From: Molossus alvarezi
Lineage: Eukaryota > Chordata > Mammalia > Chiroptera > Molossidae
Assembly (NCBI GenBank): GCA_037176705.1
Contig: CM073886.1
Span: forward strand, 5,332,001 to 5,396,000
Direction: 5' to 3'
Length of the DNA: 64,000 nt
A program made the translations under genes and the position numbers. Positions 10,727 to 22,923 of the stretch are shown here, piece by piece; position 1 is the stretch's first letter, and each line of letters begins with the position of its first letter. The notes beneath the pieces were generated by a model. It saw only the letters and a program-made list of their open reading frames with translations, had not been told where the DNA came from and made no database searches.

Positions 10727-12099
10727 CCGAGACGCACAGCGCGGGGGTGGCCACAGAGCAAAGGTGCTGAGCGACCTGCATGTTACAGAACAATTGGATT
10801 AGCAGTGACACTTTTGGCCCGAGGTTTTTTGTTTTTTGGCTGTGGAAATGAAGACAAACTTTGATCTGTTCCACTCAGAGCCTGAATATTGCCTCTAATC
10901 TTATTTGTTATTTCCAGACCGTCTCCCGTGGCTCCTTGGCTGCTTGGGGCGGGGCTGTGTGCATTTCCGAACGGACCTGCCCTGCTGCCGGCACAACCCG
11001 TGACAGAGTCGCGCCAGGCACCCGAGGGGCCCCTGTGACCCGTGAGAGACGCGCTGGGCTGGCCGAGGCCCGAGCAGCGCGAGCAGCCGATTCCGCGCTG
11101 TCCCTTCGCGTGCACAGACCGTACCCGGAGGACCGAGAAAAGGGGGCGGGAATGACAGTACCCTACACGCAGGATTATGAAAGACGGGACAAGCAAACGC
11201 TCTCTGTTCTTAAAGAAAAAAACGTAATTATTTGTTCAGGACCAAAAGTCAATGAAAGAAGACCTGCCACTGGACACACTCTGAAAATGTGTGTGTTGAA
11301 GCAAGCCTCCAGGCAGAAAAATAATTCTCTTCAAACACAAATACAAAAGGAAAACAAAACAATATATTTTTTAAAAGATCGGGTGGCTCAGACCCTGCCC
11401 CTTCAGCAATAAATGCCACGGTAGACCCGCGGCGCCTGTGCGATTCGAGAAAGAAGACTGTGACCTGGCAGGTATGCATCAAGGTGACAGGCAGGTGTGC
11501 AGACACCGGAGACCTGTCGGAGCCCGGCGGAGGGGACCGCACGCGAAGCCCCGCAAGGAAAAGACCTGGGCACGTAGACCCGGAAACCGGAGTCAGGGTC
11601 GGAACTTCCTTCTCAGGTTTGACCTGACGGATGTCACGCACACATGCACTGACCCGGGGTATCCGAGAGAGCAGGTAGGTTTTGCACGCACCGGGCAGGA
11701 AGTGGTGAAGGCCTGGACCGGCGCATGAGGGCGGATTTGAGATCTTTCTCGCGGTGATGAGAGGTCTCCCTGCGGGATCGCATCAGGGCGGGTGGAGAAG
11801 GTGAGGGGTCGGAGAATTCCAGGTTGGCAGCTGAGCCCTGGGAAGATGGTTGTCATTTACCGAAGCGAGAAGCACCGTGAGGCCCAAATTGGGGTTGAAG
11901 GTCAACGAACAGGCTATGAATCTGTCACAGCTGGAGGACTAGGACTTCAGACGCGGTGGCCGGGAAGCGACGGGATGCGCATGCCTGAACCCGTTCTCAG
12001 GCATTTCTCTGCACCCACTGCGCCATTCTGCGGTCTGCCCACTGCCCTCTGGGACTCCCGTGTTGTGATCTACAAATAGCCCAACGTCCTTGGCCTCTC
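10727..12099. other. Intergenic, CpG-rich patch at 10920-11160
   Basis: The flank of the minisatellite is CpG-rich (GTGACAGAGTCGCGCCAGG, AGACGCGCTGGGC), making one CpG-rich domain of about 1.5 kb together with the array. No promoter with a downstream exon is recognisable. 11161-12099 holds nothing nameable. Confidence 0.4.
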
Positions 12100-12778
12100 T
12101 GCCCCCACTTGCTCCTCCCTTGGTCTTCCTCATTCCAATAAATGGCATGTCACATTGAACTAGTGATCCCCACTTCCCCCAAACTTGCTTCCTCCATGAG
12201 CACCTCCAACCTTCCAACTGTTGAAGTCCCAAACCTCGAAGTTATCACTGGCTCCTCTTTTTGTCTAAAACTCCACATCCAACCCTCCAGGAAATCCACT
12301 GGCTTTTCATAGGACTCAGAATGAAAACCAAAGATCTCACAATAGCTCAGAGTCCTACGTCGCCGGGACCCTCTGGCACTACCTCTCGCTCTGCTGTCTT
12401 TCACCTTCTGTGTTCGACCCCACTGGCCTCCTTGCTGTTGCCCAAGACTTGGAGCCCGTCACCTCAGGGCTCTTCCTTCTGTACGCGACACTCTTCTCCT
12501 TTCCCCGCTTATCCTGCCCCCCTCGTTTGCTCCCCGTCCCTCAAATCCCCCTAACTGGAGAGGCATGCCCTGATCTGATAGAAAGCAACCCGCTTTCCCT
12601 TTTTATCACCACCTGGCACACTCTCTCTATTTGTTTGTTTACTTGTTTATTGTTTGTGTCTCCCCACCAGAATACAAGCCCCGTGAGACCATGGTCTTTG
12701 CCTTGCTCACTGCTGTGTCCCCACAGCCTACACAGTGCCCGGCCCCTGGGGATATCCAGTCAATATTGCTGCTAAATG
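12100..12778 (+). mobile_element. L2 LINE, 3' region
   Basis: Typical L2 order: CCTCCATGAGCACCTCCAAC, TCACTGGCTCCTC, TGGCCTCCTTGCTGTTGCCC, GGAGAGGCATGCCCTGATCT, CAGAATACAAGCCCCGTGAG, then CTGTGTCCCCACAGCCTACA and the terminal CAGTCAATATTGCTGC. Long but heavily mutated. Confidence 0.65.
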
Positions 12779-12784
12779 TTGTTG

Positions 12785-12925
12785 CTGGTCACTAGGAGTC
12801 AGATAATCTGGAATTTTGTCTCAATTATAACCTCAAGTGACCTTCCTGAGATTCATCTTTTTTAGCTGTGAGGTGGGGGCAGTGATATGGCCCTGCCTAG
12901 GTCATGGGGCCACTGTGAAGACTGC
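12785..12925 (+). mobile_element. MIR SINE
   Basis: AGGAGTCAGATAATCTGGAA, CAAGTGACCTTCCTGAGATT, AGCTGTGAGGTGGGGGCAG and the 3' GCCACTGTGAAGACTGCG follow the MIR order. Confidence 0.55.
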
Positions 12926-14357
12926 GTAAGTGTTAGACAGAAAGATTTAGGCAATTTCACAGGCCATATAGTCCCAGAGACCCCCTCCCCCCCAAAAAAA
13001 AAATGTGTAGCAGAAAGTATGGAACTCAATATAGGGAAGGCTGATGATTCCTATGTAATCCCCACAGAAAGAACAAAGAGGGAGCTGAAGAAGCTAGTGT
13101 GTTCTCCCAGGGACTCTCTTCTTAAAAGGATCAGTCTATAAAAAATGTTAAGACAAGCATAAAACCAAAGATGGCTACAAAAGAGTGGTAAGCAGGGACA
13201 AGACTGGTTTTAGGGAGACAGAGACAAAAAAAGAGCTAAGGCTTGCAAAAAAGCGAAAGATGAGAAAAATTGATTTGGGGACACATTTGAAGCCAGAAGG
13301 CGAATGACGGGAATGTGCCAACAGATGACAGATTAAAAGCAGAATTCAGATCTTAGGCTGCAACACAGAAAATGGTCTTCAGATTTGAAATAAGAAATCC
13401 TTAAGAATGAAATGTTAGGAGCCACTGAGGTAGGGAGAGGCAAAAAGGATTCTGTTTCATTGAATGAGGCTGAGCCCCCAGACCCAGTGTCATTGTTAAC
13501 CTAACCCCCCTTTATTTCTAAGGTCTGTTTTTACTCCCCTCAAGTTGGGCAACCAGGTTACCCTCTGGTTCTGGGTATGCTCCCGCCTGGTTCATAGCTC
13601 TGTCTGATACAGAGGACTACGGAGCCACTCAGGGTAGAAGCGTCCCTCCATATCCATGACCAGACCTGGAGGGCTGTGAGCAGGTGAGCTTGGTTGTGTG
13701 TATAAGTGCACAAGTGTATTTCTTCACCAGTGGTCGAGGGGGTGTCTTCTGATGACAGCAAACGAGGCTTTGTTGTCGCCAAGCACCTTCTCCACCAGAG
13801 GTGGGGAGTCTGGGGAGCACAGGGCTACTCAGCTTTTCCAGCTTCCTATTAATACTCCAAGAACTTTACCCATGTCTCCTTGGTAGACTGACCTTGACTG
13901 TTGTGTTCTGGGTTGGCCATCTGACCACTGGGATCCAACCCTGGACCAATGTGTACCCCATTTCCCAGTTCATAGGAATGGGCTCCCATTTTGAATTCCA
14001 TTCTATATTCTTATTCTTACGAGTTATTCATTACATCTCCCATGAGGACACCGTCCTCCCTCAACTGGGGCTGGGACCCCCCCACCCACGAGAACACTTC
14101 CCAGATGCTGTCCTCCTGTCTGCCAGGATTGCGCTGCTCCTCTGGGTCGTTCCCCCTTTCTATGTCACCACACTTCGCCTTTGTGCCACCGTGAGCCCAG
14201 AGGGCCACAACCCTTGAACCTGGGATGTCAGCCCCTCCTCCTCTCCCTGCCTTTTTGCTCCCACAGGGAGAAAGTCTAGACCGTGGTCTGTCTGACCTAC
14301 CTCCTCTGTTTTGCTGCGAATTCTGTCCTTCATGACTCACTTAAAAATTTAATATTT
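12926..14357. other. Intergenic, possible retroelement debris, no gene recognised
   Basis: 13140-13400 is purine-rich and 13410-14340 reads like unique or old LTR-type DNA, but no terminal motifs, primer-binding site or polypurine tract could be paired. No exon. Confidence 0.3.
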
Positions 14358-14580
14358 CTGCCTGGCCCATGTGGCTCTGCAGATTGAGCGTCACCCCATG
14401 GACTGAGAGGTCCCAGTTGGATTCCCAGTCAGGGCACATGCCCGGGTTTTTGGTTAGATCCCCAGTAGGAGGTGTGTAGGAGGCAGCCAATAGATGGGTC
14501 TCTCTCACATTGATGTTTCTATCTCTCTCTCCCTTCCTCTCTCTCTAAAAAATAAATTTAAAATAGTTTTAAAAATAGAA
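14358..14580 (+). mobile_element. Ves-type SINE (short form)
   Basis: Diverged head CTGCCTGGCCCATGTGGCTC, GGGCACATGCCCGGG, CCCCAGTAGGAGGTGTGTAG and a poly-A end with AAAAAATAAATTTAAAAT. Confidence 0.9.
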
Positions 14581-14994
14581 AAAAAAGAAAATAGACCAGC
14601 TCTAAATTATATAAGAAGGGGATTCCCAAACAACTGCCAGTAAGAAGGAATTTGACTTCTTGAGGGGCAGAAACTGTGCCTCATTTGTCTTTGTACCTGG
14701 GACAACCAGCAGCCACAAGTTTACCGGGATGAAATCCAGAGGTTAGAAAACGACTCTAGTCTCTATTCCCCGGTAAAGGCCAATTCCAAGACGCCAAAGA
14801 GTTAAAAGCCAAACCCTAAGTAAATCCTTCCAGTTTTGCTTTGTGAGAACTTGGGCAAAAATGAAGGGTCACCAAGAAACCTGCATGAATTTGACCTGAT
14901 TTCCCAGTTCTGAGGGGAGTAGGCTCCAGGGTGCAACACAGAATTTGTTATCTCAAATCTTTTTAAAACTATATAATGTATTAAAAGTGTCTTG
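14581..14994. other. Intergenic, no gene recognised
   Basis: No repeat or exon could be named. Confidence 0.3.
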
Positions 14995-15340
14995 TATTGT
15001 GGTAAAATGTATGACAGAACGTTTACGATTTTAGTGGTTTAAGTGTGTATCTTAGTGGCATCAAGTGTGCTCGGATTTTTATGCAGTCACCATTACCATC
15101 CTCCATCTCCAGAACTGTCATCTCACATTGAGAGTGCACCCAGCAAGCAGCAGCTCCCCAGCCCCTGGCAACCGCCGTTCTACTCTCTGAGTGTGTGGCC
15201 ACTTCACACTGAAGGCACCATACAGTACCTGCCTCTTGTGTCTGGCTTGTTTCGCTTCATGTTCTCAAGATTCATCCACGTGGCAGCCTGTGCCAGGATT
15301 TCCTTCCTTTTCAGGGCTGAATAATAGTGTATTTGCATTT
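14995..15340 (-). mobile_element. L1 LINE 3'-end remnant
   Basis: Antisense L1 order: CCCCAGCCCCTGGCAACCGC, GTTCTACTCTCTGAGTGTG, TTCTCAAGATTCATCCACGT and TTTTCAGGGCTGAATAATAG. Confidence 0.65.
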
Positions 15341-15499
15341 TAGCAAGACCACTTTTGTCCCAGGATCTTGTGGGTAAGTGGCAGGAATGCGGCCGGAGGG
15401 AGGGACACTGAGGCTGGCTGAGTCGGGGGAGGGGCTGTCTGGGGAAGTCCGCAGTAGTCTGTTCAGCCTGCCCTGGACAAAGTTCTAACAATGACTTAA

Positions 15500-16320
15500 A
15501 TGAGGAGACAGGCGGACTGCCAACCTATATGAATGACACAAAATTGGGCATAACAGCTCTTCTTTTGAGTGATAAATATGGATTAAAAATCTCTAGCATA
15601 CAAAAATGATACACTGAAACCACGGAGATGAAATTTAAGAACAGTAAATGAGGTATGCTAAAATTAGGTTAAAGTGCATGTGTGCGGCCTGTGCGCGTGC
15701 GCACGCACACACCCCGCAGCGGTGGAGGATGGAATACAATCGGTCTGAGAGCAACATGACCAAGGGCTGTGGGTTTTAATTGACCACAAGCTCAGTCTGA
15801 GTCAACAGTGGGATGTGGTTGCCAAAAAAGCAACTAATGGGGTCCAGAGATGCGCTAATAGAAGCACGAGCCCCAGCGAGGCAGGAAGCGGCCCCACGCC
15901 TGGCTGTCACCGGAGTGCTGAGCTCAGCGCGCGCGGCTTGGGGGGGGGATCAAATCCTGGAGGCAGCTGGGCAGAGGACAAACCGTCCGGAAAACATGTC
16001 TTGGGAGGAGCTGGAAACAAATCAGGGAACTTAGCAGGTAGAAGAGAAGACTTTGCAGGGGGCACAGGAGGTGACTTTAAAATTTGGAAGGCTCGCTTTT
16101 GTGTGGTATCAGAAAACGGAACAGTCAGTCACCTATGGAAGTTGTGGGCAAAGGACTGTTCTACTTAGAAAAATAAACAGCCTCCTTATGGTGGGACCTG
16201 TCGGAACCAGGCCCGGCAGCTTCTGGAGCGAGTGCCTCATCATGGAGGCGATTGATCAGAGTCGCCTCCGAAAAGTGGCTGTGAGGGCAGTTCTGCCCCC
16301 AGGACATAGAGACCTTGTTA
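15500..16320 (+). mobile_element. CR1/L3 LINE remnant
   Basis: Ordered words of the CR1-type element: ATGACACAAAATTGGGC, GGAGATGAAATTTAAGAACA, AAAATTAGGTTAAAG, TGTGGGTTTTAATTGACCAC, AAGCTCAGTCTGAGTCAACA, GTGGGATGTGGTTGCCAAAA and ATGCGCTAATAGAAGCA. Later parts are less certain. Old and without open frame. Confidence 0.62.
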
Positions 16321-16324
16321 ATAG

Positions 16325-16475
16325 TCACCACTGGGAGGTGCCAGGGTTGCTACTGACCTCTAGTGGGGTTGAGACCAGGGGTACTTCTAGACACCCTACA
16401 GAGCCCAGGGTGCCCCAGAACTAAGACTTTTCCAGCCCCAGATGTGAATGGTGCTGTTTGAGAACCTGCTTTAGA
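16325..16475. mobile_element. Possible MER-type DNA transposon remnant
   Basis: GCTACTGACCTCTAGTGGGG, GAGACCAGGGGTACTTCTAG and CACCCTACAGAGCCCAGGG resemble a non-autonomous hAT-type mammalian repeat. No terminal repeats could be paired. Confidence 0.3.
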
Positions 16476-16714
16476 AGCAGTTGCCACCCTAAAGTGTTTT
16501 AGAGCAGGGGCCCAACACCCCTGGCCGGGTCTGGCCTGCAGGGGACATCTAAGATCTGGAATTCCAGTCTCCCTTTCTAAGAGCCCCCACGAAGCAACTG
16601 CCTGGAGCTTCGTAGCTGATGTTCATTTCGGACGAAACTCGAGCTGAGCAGAGTCCTCACCCATCACCAGGGTGGCTACCACAGGCATGTGAATGTGCGA
16701 CTCCACGGGGGTCT

Positions 16715-17150
16715 CAACTGTCTTTGCATTCAAATCACCGGGAGCTTTGAAAAAGCCCAGACCAGCCCTGCCCAGTTTTGCTCCGTGGTTAGAGCCTTGG
16801 CCCATAGACCAAAGAGTCTCGGGTTCAAATCCGGTCAAGGTCACATACCTTGGTTACTGTTCGGCTCCCCAGCCCTGGTCGGGGTCATGCGGGAGGCAAC
16901 CGATAGATGTGTCTCACACGGATGTTTCTCTCTCTTTCCTTCCTTCCCTCCCACTCTGTCTGAAAATCAGTGTAAAAATATCCTTGGTCGAGGATTAAGC
17001 ACTCACACACACACACACATACACACACGCACACACGCACACGCACACGCACAGCCCAGACCAATAAATCAAACCTGGGGGCGGGATCCAGGCAGCAGCA
17101 CAGCCCGCAGCTCCTCCGAAGGGTTCAAGGTGAGGCAGGTCAAGAAGCAC
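16715..17150. mobile_element. MER5A-like DNA transposon split by a SINE
   Basis: Left part GTCTCAACTGTCTTTGCATT, CAAATCACCGGGAGCTTTGA, then after the SINE CAGACCAATAAATCAAACC and GGGATCCAGGCAGCAGC follow the MER5A order (hAT-Charlie, non-autonomous). The join is explained by the SINE at 16765-17052. Confidence 0.6.
16754..17063 (+). mobile_element. Ves-type SINE (long form) with (CA)n tail
   Basis: Head at 16765 (GCCCTGCCCAGTTTTGCTCC), B-box GGGTTCAAATCCGGTCAAGG, end TCCTTGGTCGAGGATTAAG, and a tail expanded to an (AC)n microsatellite at about 17001-17052. The direct repeat AGCCCAGACCA flanks it at 16754-16764 and 17053-17063. Confidence 0.93.
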
Positions 17151-17216
17151 AGCTTTCTAAACAAGGGTGGTCTGTGGGCGGAAGTCCTAAAGCAAATAAA
17201 CTCATAGCCAGTAGGC

Positions 17217-17406
17217 AGAACTTTAAAACAAAAAGTTGTATAGATTGATTTGAGAGAGAGAGAGAAACATCAGCTTGCTGTTCCACTTACTTACGCGTTC
17301 ACTGGTTGATTCTTGTATGTGCCCTGACTGGGGATCGAGCCCACAACCTTGGTGCATCTGGGTGACGCTCTAACCAACTGAACTACCCCGCCAGGGCTAG
17401 AACTTT
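17217..17406 (-). mobile_element. tRNA-derived bat SINE (compact form)
   Basis: Antisense: GAGAGAGAGAGAAACATCAG, TATGTGCCCTGACTGGGGAT, CGAGCCCACAACCTTGGTGC, then the head complement CTCTAACCAACTGAACTACC and GCCAGGGC. About 170 bases, shorter than the other copies. Direct repeat AGAACTTT at 17217-17224 and 17399-17406. Confidence 0.88.
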
Positions 17407-18111
17407 TCATACTCAAAGAATTTGAACAACCAACTGGGCTGCTTCAGGAGTGAGCTCCATATTTCCAGAGGTAATAAGAGAACTTCCGAGAAGAAATCCC
17501 TACTTTGGAACACTGGAAAGGGAGGACGAAGACCACCTGAGGGGTAGCCCCAGGCACACAGGTCCAGGTCCCACCCTGGACAAATGGAATCCGGACAAGT
17601 CAGGTGAGAGCTGACAGGTACCACCTGGAAAGCTCCTGACAACGCGGGTGCACTCCTGGGGAAGAACCCCTGGGAGAGGTGGGTGACCTCTATAAGCCAA
17701 CCTCAACCTTGGCAATGACTCAGGTCCTGAAAATATCTGTAAACCTTCCAACACACGCTGAAATAGAAACATAAGTAACATGACCACCAGGGCTGGGAGT
17801 ATTTTAGCACACACGAAGATGAGGTTAAAGTGAAAGTCAAGATTCTCTGATTCAGTCTAGCACAGAGGCCTAAAGGATTCGAGGAAAGAACCATTTTCTA
17901 GGTTCTAGCACTTTCTCTCACATGCTGGATGTGATGTGTGTTTAAAGAACCTCTCAGAAAGCAGCTTATGTGCCTCTGTGAGAGTTCCCAGCTTCAGGCG
18001 ACAGACACTGATGGTGCGGGACAGTGTGGGAAGAGTTAAAGCCTGCTCAGTAACGTGTGATACATTGATGCAATGCCTGTTCTTAGAAACCGTCACACAG
18101 ATGAACATGAT
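17407..18111. other. Intergenic, no gene recognised
   Basis: No named content. Confidence 0.3.
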
Positions 18112-18240
18112 TGGCATTTAAAAACGTCCACAATGTAGAACACTGTGAGAACATTAGGCCATAGAACAGGATGTAAGGTACGCTACAATTTATTTTCATT
18201 GTCGTATATATTTATACTAATACTTATACACAAAACCTGG
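18112..18240 (+). mobile_element. Old L1 3'-end fragment (left copy)
   Basis: TTGGCATTTAAAAACGTCCA, CAATGTAGAACACTGTGAG and ACAATTTATTTTCATTGTCG align with the segment at 19553-19660 in the same order. Both resemble the terminal segment of old L1 families. Confidence 0.45.
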
Positions 18241-18274
18241 GGGGGAATCTGAACCTCAACCTGAACCTCACATC

Positions 18275-19550
18275 TTATACAAAATTAACTTAAGAAGGCG
18301 CATGAACTTAAATATAAAATATAGCACTATAAAACTTTTAGAAAAAACATAAGAACACCTTCAGGATCTAGGACTTTGCGGCCACAGCACAATCTGTGAA
18401 AGGAAAGACTGAAGAATTCGGCTTCGTCAAATTAAAAATGTTGGTTCTCCAAAAGAACTGCTAAAGGAGTGAAAAGACAAGCTGAAGATGGGGAGAAAAT
18501 ATTTGCAAACCACATACCCAACAAGGACTAGTATCTACAATATATAAAGAACTCTCGACTCAACGGTTTAAAAAAAAAAAAAAGGAAAATCAAATTAGAA
18601 AATAAGCAAAAACCATGAAGAGACTGTGCCCCAAGAGAATATGTAGATGAAATATGAGCATAGGAAAGGATGGTCAACATTATGGCTATCAGGGAAACAA
18701 GCATTACAAGCACAGTAAGGTATCAGTACAAACCTATCAGAATGGCTAAAATAAAAATCAATGACAATACCAAATGCCGGTGAGGATGCAGAGACACTGG
18801 GTCTCTCCTGCACTGTAACATGAAACAGAATCTACTCCAGAAAACGGTTTGGCGATTTCTTATACATGAAACGTGCAATTTCATTTGATCCATTCGGTTC
18901 TTGGCCATTTATCCCAGATAAATGAAACATGTCCACATAGATACCTGCATGAATCTTCATAGCAGCTGTATGTGTAATAGGCAAAAATTCTGTCTGGAGA
19001 CAGAATGCCCTTCAACGGGTGAACGATGAAAAAAACCGCAGTACATACACTCTGTGAAACACACTTAGAATAAAAGGGAATGAATGTTGGACAGAGCAAC
19101 AATTTGGGTGGATCTCTAGGGCATTGGGCTGGCTGAAAAAGTCAGTCTCAAAAGGTTGCCTGCTGCATGATTCCATTTGTATAACATTTGTGAACAGACA
19201 TCTAGAAGTGAACGAATTAATTAAGGGTTGAGGCTGGGGAGTGGGGGTGCATGTATGAAAGGGCGACAGAAGGACACCTGCAGTCATGGATTTGCATGTT
19301 GACTGTGCTGGTGGATATGGGAGCGTGAGATGCCATGGTGTAGAACTACACACACCGGTACAAGTACAGCTGGGGGAATCGGAACCAGTCAGCGGATTGT
19401 ATCAACCTCAACACCTTGTTGTGATGTTGGACTGTAGTTTTGTGAGATGGTACCATTGGGGGAAACTGTATATTTGGATCTCTTATTAGTTCTTACAACT
19501 GCACGGAATCCCCAATTATCTCAAAATTAAAATTTAATTTTAAAAGGAAA
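18275..19550 (+). mobile_element. L1 LINE, ORF2 end and 3' UTR (old L1M type)
   Basis: Follows L1 through AAAACTTTTAGAAAAAACAT, TTCGTCAAATTAAAAATG, GAGAAAATATTTGCAAACCA, CTATCAGAATGGCTAAAATA, GGTGAGGATGCAGAGACACT and TTCATAGCAGCTGTATGTG. The 3' UTR has CATGGATTTGCATGTTGACT, GTTGTGATGTTGGACTGTAG and CAATTATCTCAAAATTAAAA. Frames are broken, so it is dead. Confidence 0.78.
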
Positions 19551-19552
19551 GA

Positions 19553-19770
19553 TGCATTGGCATGTAAAGATGTCCACAACATAGGGTCTCACGGGAAAAT
19601 TAGGTTACAAAATAAAATACAGATACAATTTATGTTGATAATTTTGTGTATTTATATTAACAGACAGAACATCTGGAATATATGTTAAAGTGATACTGAG
19701 TTATTCTGGGGAGGGACTATGGGTAACTTTATTTTTACTTTTCCTTTATTTCTGTGTGTTCTGTTTTTTT
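19553..19770 (+). mobile_element. Old L1 3'-end fragment (right copy)
   Basis: Starts TTGGCATGTAAAGATGTCCA and ends with GGGGAGGGACTATGGGTAAC then a T-rich stretch, a usual ending of old L1 3' UTRs. Similar to 18112-18240. Confidence 0.45.
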
Positions 19771-20018
19771 TTTCCCAACTGAACACACAGCTTAGTCGGG
19801 TGAAAATAAGTAAACATTTCAGCAAAGAGAACAGGGCTGCTGGGAAGCTCACGGGATCACTGCGGAGTCTGGAGAAAGAGAAGGGTGGGGAACCGCCAGG
19901 CCCCTCTGGCTGGGCCACCCCTGCGGCTGCCCTGAGCTGCTGCGGTGACCCAGCTGCCTATCGGCATCCGTGAGGGACTTGGGGTGTCCCGCTCCCCTTG
20001 CTTCCAGAACTTCGATGT

Positions 20019-20062
<44 letters not shown>

Positions 20063-22923
20063 CGAGAGAGTTCCGGAGCCCTTTGCTCCTGACTGCCTGG
20101 GGCAGGGGCACGTGTACATGCTATCATGTTAAGGACCTGGAGCAAGGGCACAAACGAAGGCCCACGTACTACATGCTTATACACTGAAAAGTTATAAACC
20201 AGACCTACAAACTATTAAACAAAATACGTTCTGTCATCCCCTCCTGACATGGACTTTCAGAGCCCCTGGAAGGCCATGTTCAGACTTAGAACCTGACTCT
20301 TTAGAGCCCTTCACCTGAAGGTGACCATCTTGTTATTAGAGAAAAGTGCAGGTGGTCTTTCCCCATGGTGAGTGGGGGGTTCTTGGGGAATAAGCCTTTC
20401 TGGAGGCCCCCACAGGAGGATGAGATATGGTAGAAAGCTTTATCTCTGTGAAATTATATTCCTGGGTTTCCAAAGTCCCATTTCCCTTCGCCCAGTTATA
20501 GAAGAGGTGCAGCTGTGGCTTCAGTAGAGCTAGAAGCAAAGCCAGTGTCCAGAGTTTTCTTTCCATGTTGGAACTGGGTCCAGCTCAGCATCAGGCTAGG
20601 TACAGCCCATCAGTCCATGTGGGTGGGCCATGCGGGTGACCGCAAGGGGGGCACACCCTGAGCAGTGAGAGGAACCACAGCTGTTTGACCAATTTCAGGA
20701 TCCGGGATCCCTGGAATGTGATGTTATGCGGGGGTCATAGCAGAGGATAGGTTTGCCTGCCACCAAGATTCATAGTCTGGGATCCCATAAACATAGAAAA
20801 GGTGCCCAGAGCTGGGTGGCCTCAAAGGAGAAATGTCCACCAGGATGCTTTAGCTCCTAGATGCTACCCACTGTCACCTCAGAGATGCGCAGACGATGAT
20901 CACGAACGATGGTGCCGATGGTGGTGATGGTGGCGGCCAGCCTGTCCTGAGTGTCCACTTCTGCCAGGCACTGTGCACATCTCTTCACGTGCACGCTCCA
21001 CTCACCCCTGAGCAACTCGGGGCTGCAGCCTCTTCTTATCGTCACCTCCGACTGCGGTAAGAATAGCAAGATGCTGAGATAGGCTGGGCAGGGTCCTGGG
21101 CAGCAAGGAGGAAACACGGGACTTGAACTCTATGCCTGGCTCCCGGCTCTACAAGCTTTACCGCTATCCTGACGTCCTCTAGGGAGTCGACCAGCAGAGG
21201 TGATTTTGAACCTAAAAATCAAAATGTGTGTTAGCAGGTATTTGCCTTGATCACCGAACACCCAAATAATACCTTCTAGGGGCGTTTGATCCTGGATGCG
21301 GATACCCCTGGGCCGAGTTTACAGTAGGTGTGTCCCCTGGGGCAGGGTCTCAAGCTGAGTTAAAATGCATTTAACACTGTCACCGCCTCCTTCAGGAGCG
21401 AGGATCCCAGAGGTCGAAGAAGTCCTAGTGAGGACTAAAGAACCCCGCGGAACAGAGAGCAGATGAGAGGGAAGCGTAGCTGTCACGGTCTGTCTGTCCC
21501 CACCCCAGGTGTAAGGCTGGGGCGGCCTGATTTGGGGACTGTATGAAAAGGCTCCTCAGTTTTGCAGGACGGCTGTGGGAGAGAGGACTGTCTGGCGGGA
21601 GCATTTTGGACAGAGTTAGACTACGGGCTGAGGGCTGGAGGGTGCCTCTGGGGTACAGCTGTAGCCGGCTGTTTCAGGCGGTCTCCTGGGAGTTCCCCAG
21701 ACCCCGGCCATCAGTCATCCGCAGCGCTTTTTGGAACTGCAGCTCTGGAGTCGGAACACAGTCCCTCCAAACTCTCTCAGAGGGGTTTGCTGTCAATAGA
21801 TGGTTGACCCGGTTCAAGGTAAAAGATTCCAAGTCATGCTTGGGCTCACTTTTGGACAGGAGGTAACCGCTGAATAATGTAGTAACAGTTTTCTCTTTAT
21901 TTGTGTATGTTTGTAAGGTTATCTTCAAATTTGGAAACTGATACTGGTTTTTTTGCTTTTAGTAATGATCAGGATCGCCTTAAAATATCTACTTAAGCAT
22001 GCAAGGTGAGATGATATGAAGACATTTCATACAAATAACTATCTTGTTGATACCTGGGTGGGCAGAAATCATGCAAGTGCGGTGTCAATTATGGAAATTT
22101 GGGAAAAAAGGCCCTAGAATATTCCTCTTGTAGGGCTCTGAGCGTGGTGAAAAGGGTCCAGAAAATTGAGGACCCAAGAGTACTATCCCCATCTTCCCCC
22201 TTTCCCTTTTATCTCTTCATCCTATACTTAGAGGGGGTGGGGCATGGTCACATCACCCCTTCCCCGTGCCTGACCTGAGCTGAGCTGGGCCCTCCCCTCA
22301 GAGGGGGCAGGGTGGGGGGCAGGGTTAGGGAGGGGCCATCGCGGAGCAGGCTGAGCAGCAGGCCCAGGCCTGCAGCGGAGCCACTACTGTAGAGTGAGGA
22401 CACACTAGGCAGCTGTGTGGCCTGCAGACCTGGTGCTGACAGAGGGCAAGGGGCAGAGGCCGAGGGGTAGAGCTGGAATGCGGGACGGGGAGGGACCCTC
22501 CGGGGAGCCGTGGGGAGCCTGGCGTCTGATCTGTTCGAGCCCAGAGGCCGCACAGCTCGCCTCCTGCCGCCACATCTCCGTCAGCAGATGGAGGTAATAA
22601 AGCGGCTAAAAATGGAAACAAGAGCTGGTGTGACGCTTTGTCCTGGCAGTTTGTCACAGCGCAGTCAAGAACCCCTCCTGGTAAGTGTGATTGCCAAGGT
22701 CACCTGTGACCTCTCTGGTATTAAATCTAGCAGACACTTGGCTGGCTGGGCTGCAGCGAGGCCAGGGAGGCCAGTCTCTCGGGGCGTGAGGCTGGCCGCT
22801 GCCACTTGCGATCAGCCGGGCTCCGGCGATGGTTCGGCTTCCCTTGGGCTTCTGGCGGCTGCGAGCCCAGCTTTGGTCAATAGCCTGGGCAATTAATCAG
22901 CTTAACGGGAGTGCTGGTGAGCA
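19771..22923. other. Intergenic, no gene recognised
   Basis: Contains the (GA)n run listed separately and a diverged MIR-like stretch at about 20930-21170 (CTTCTGCCAGGCACTGTGCA, GGGACTTGAACTCTATGCC). 21300-22100 and 22200-22800 are moderately GC-rich with no exon that can be supported. Confidence 0.35.
20021..20058. repeat. (GA)n microsatellite
   Basis: About 18 uninterrupted GA pairs followed by GCGCGCGAGAGAG. Confidence 0.97.

Noticed and set aside
9530..10874. Open frames of 223 to 444 codons on both strands (repeated AQLRTGRSSEQG or CSELRPVRSCALF)
   Set aside because: They exist only because the 17-bp minisatellite has no stops in any frame. There is no promoter, splice context, domain or signal peptide, and both strands are equally open.
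13430..14340. Possible solo LTR
   Set aside because: No matching TG...CA termini, target duplication or polyadenylation arrangement could be paired.
20336..20566. 76-codon minus-strand frame with a hydrophobic start (MERKLWTLALLLALL)
   Set aside because: The start looks like a signal peptide, but there is no downstream domain, no partner exon and no recognised family. A retroelement origin is possible but unsupported.
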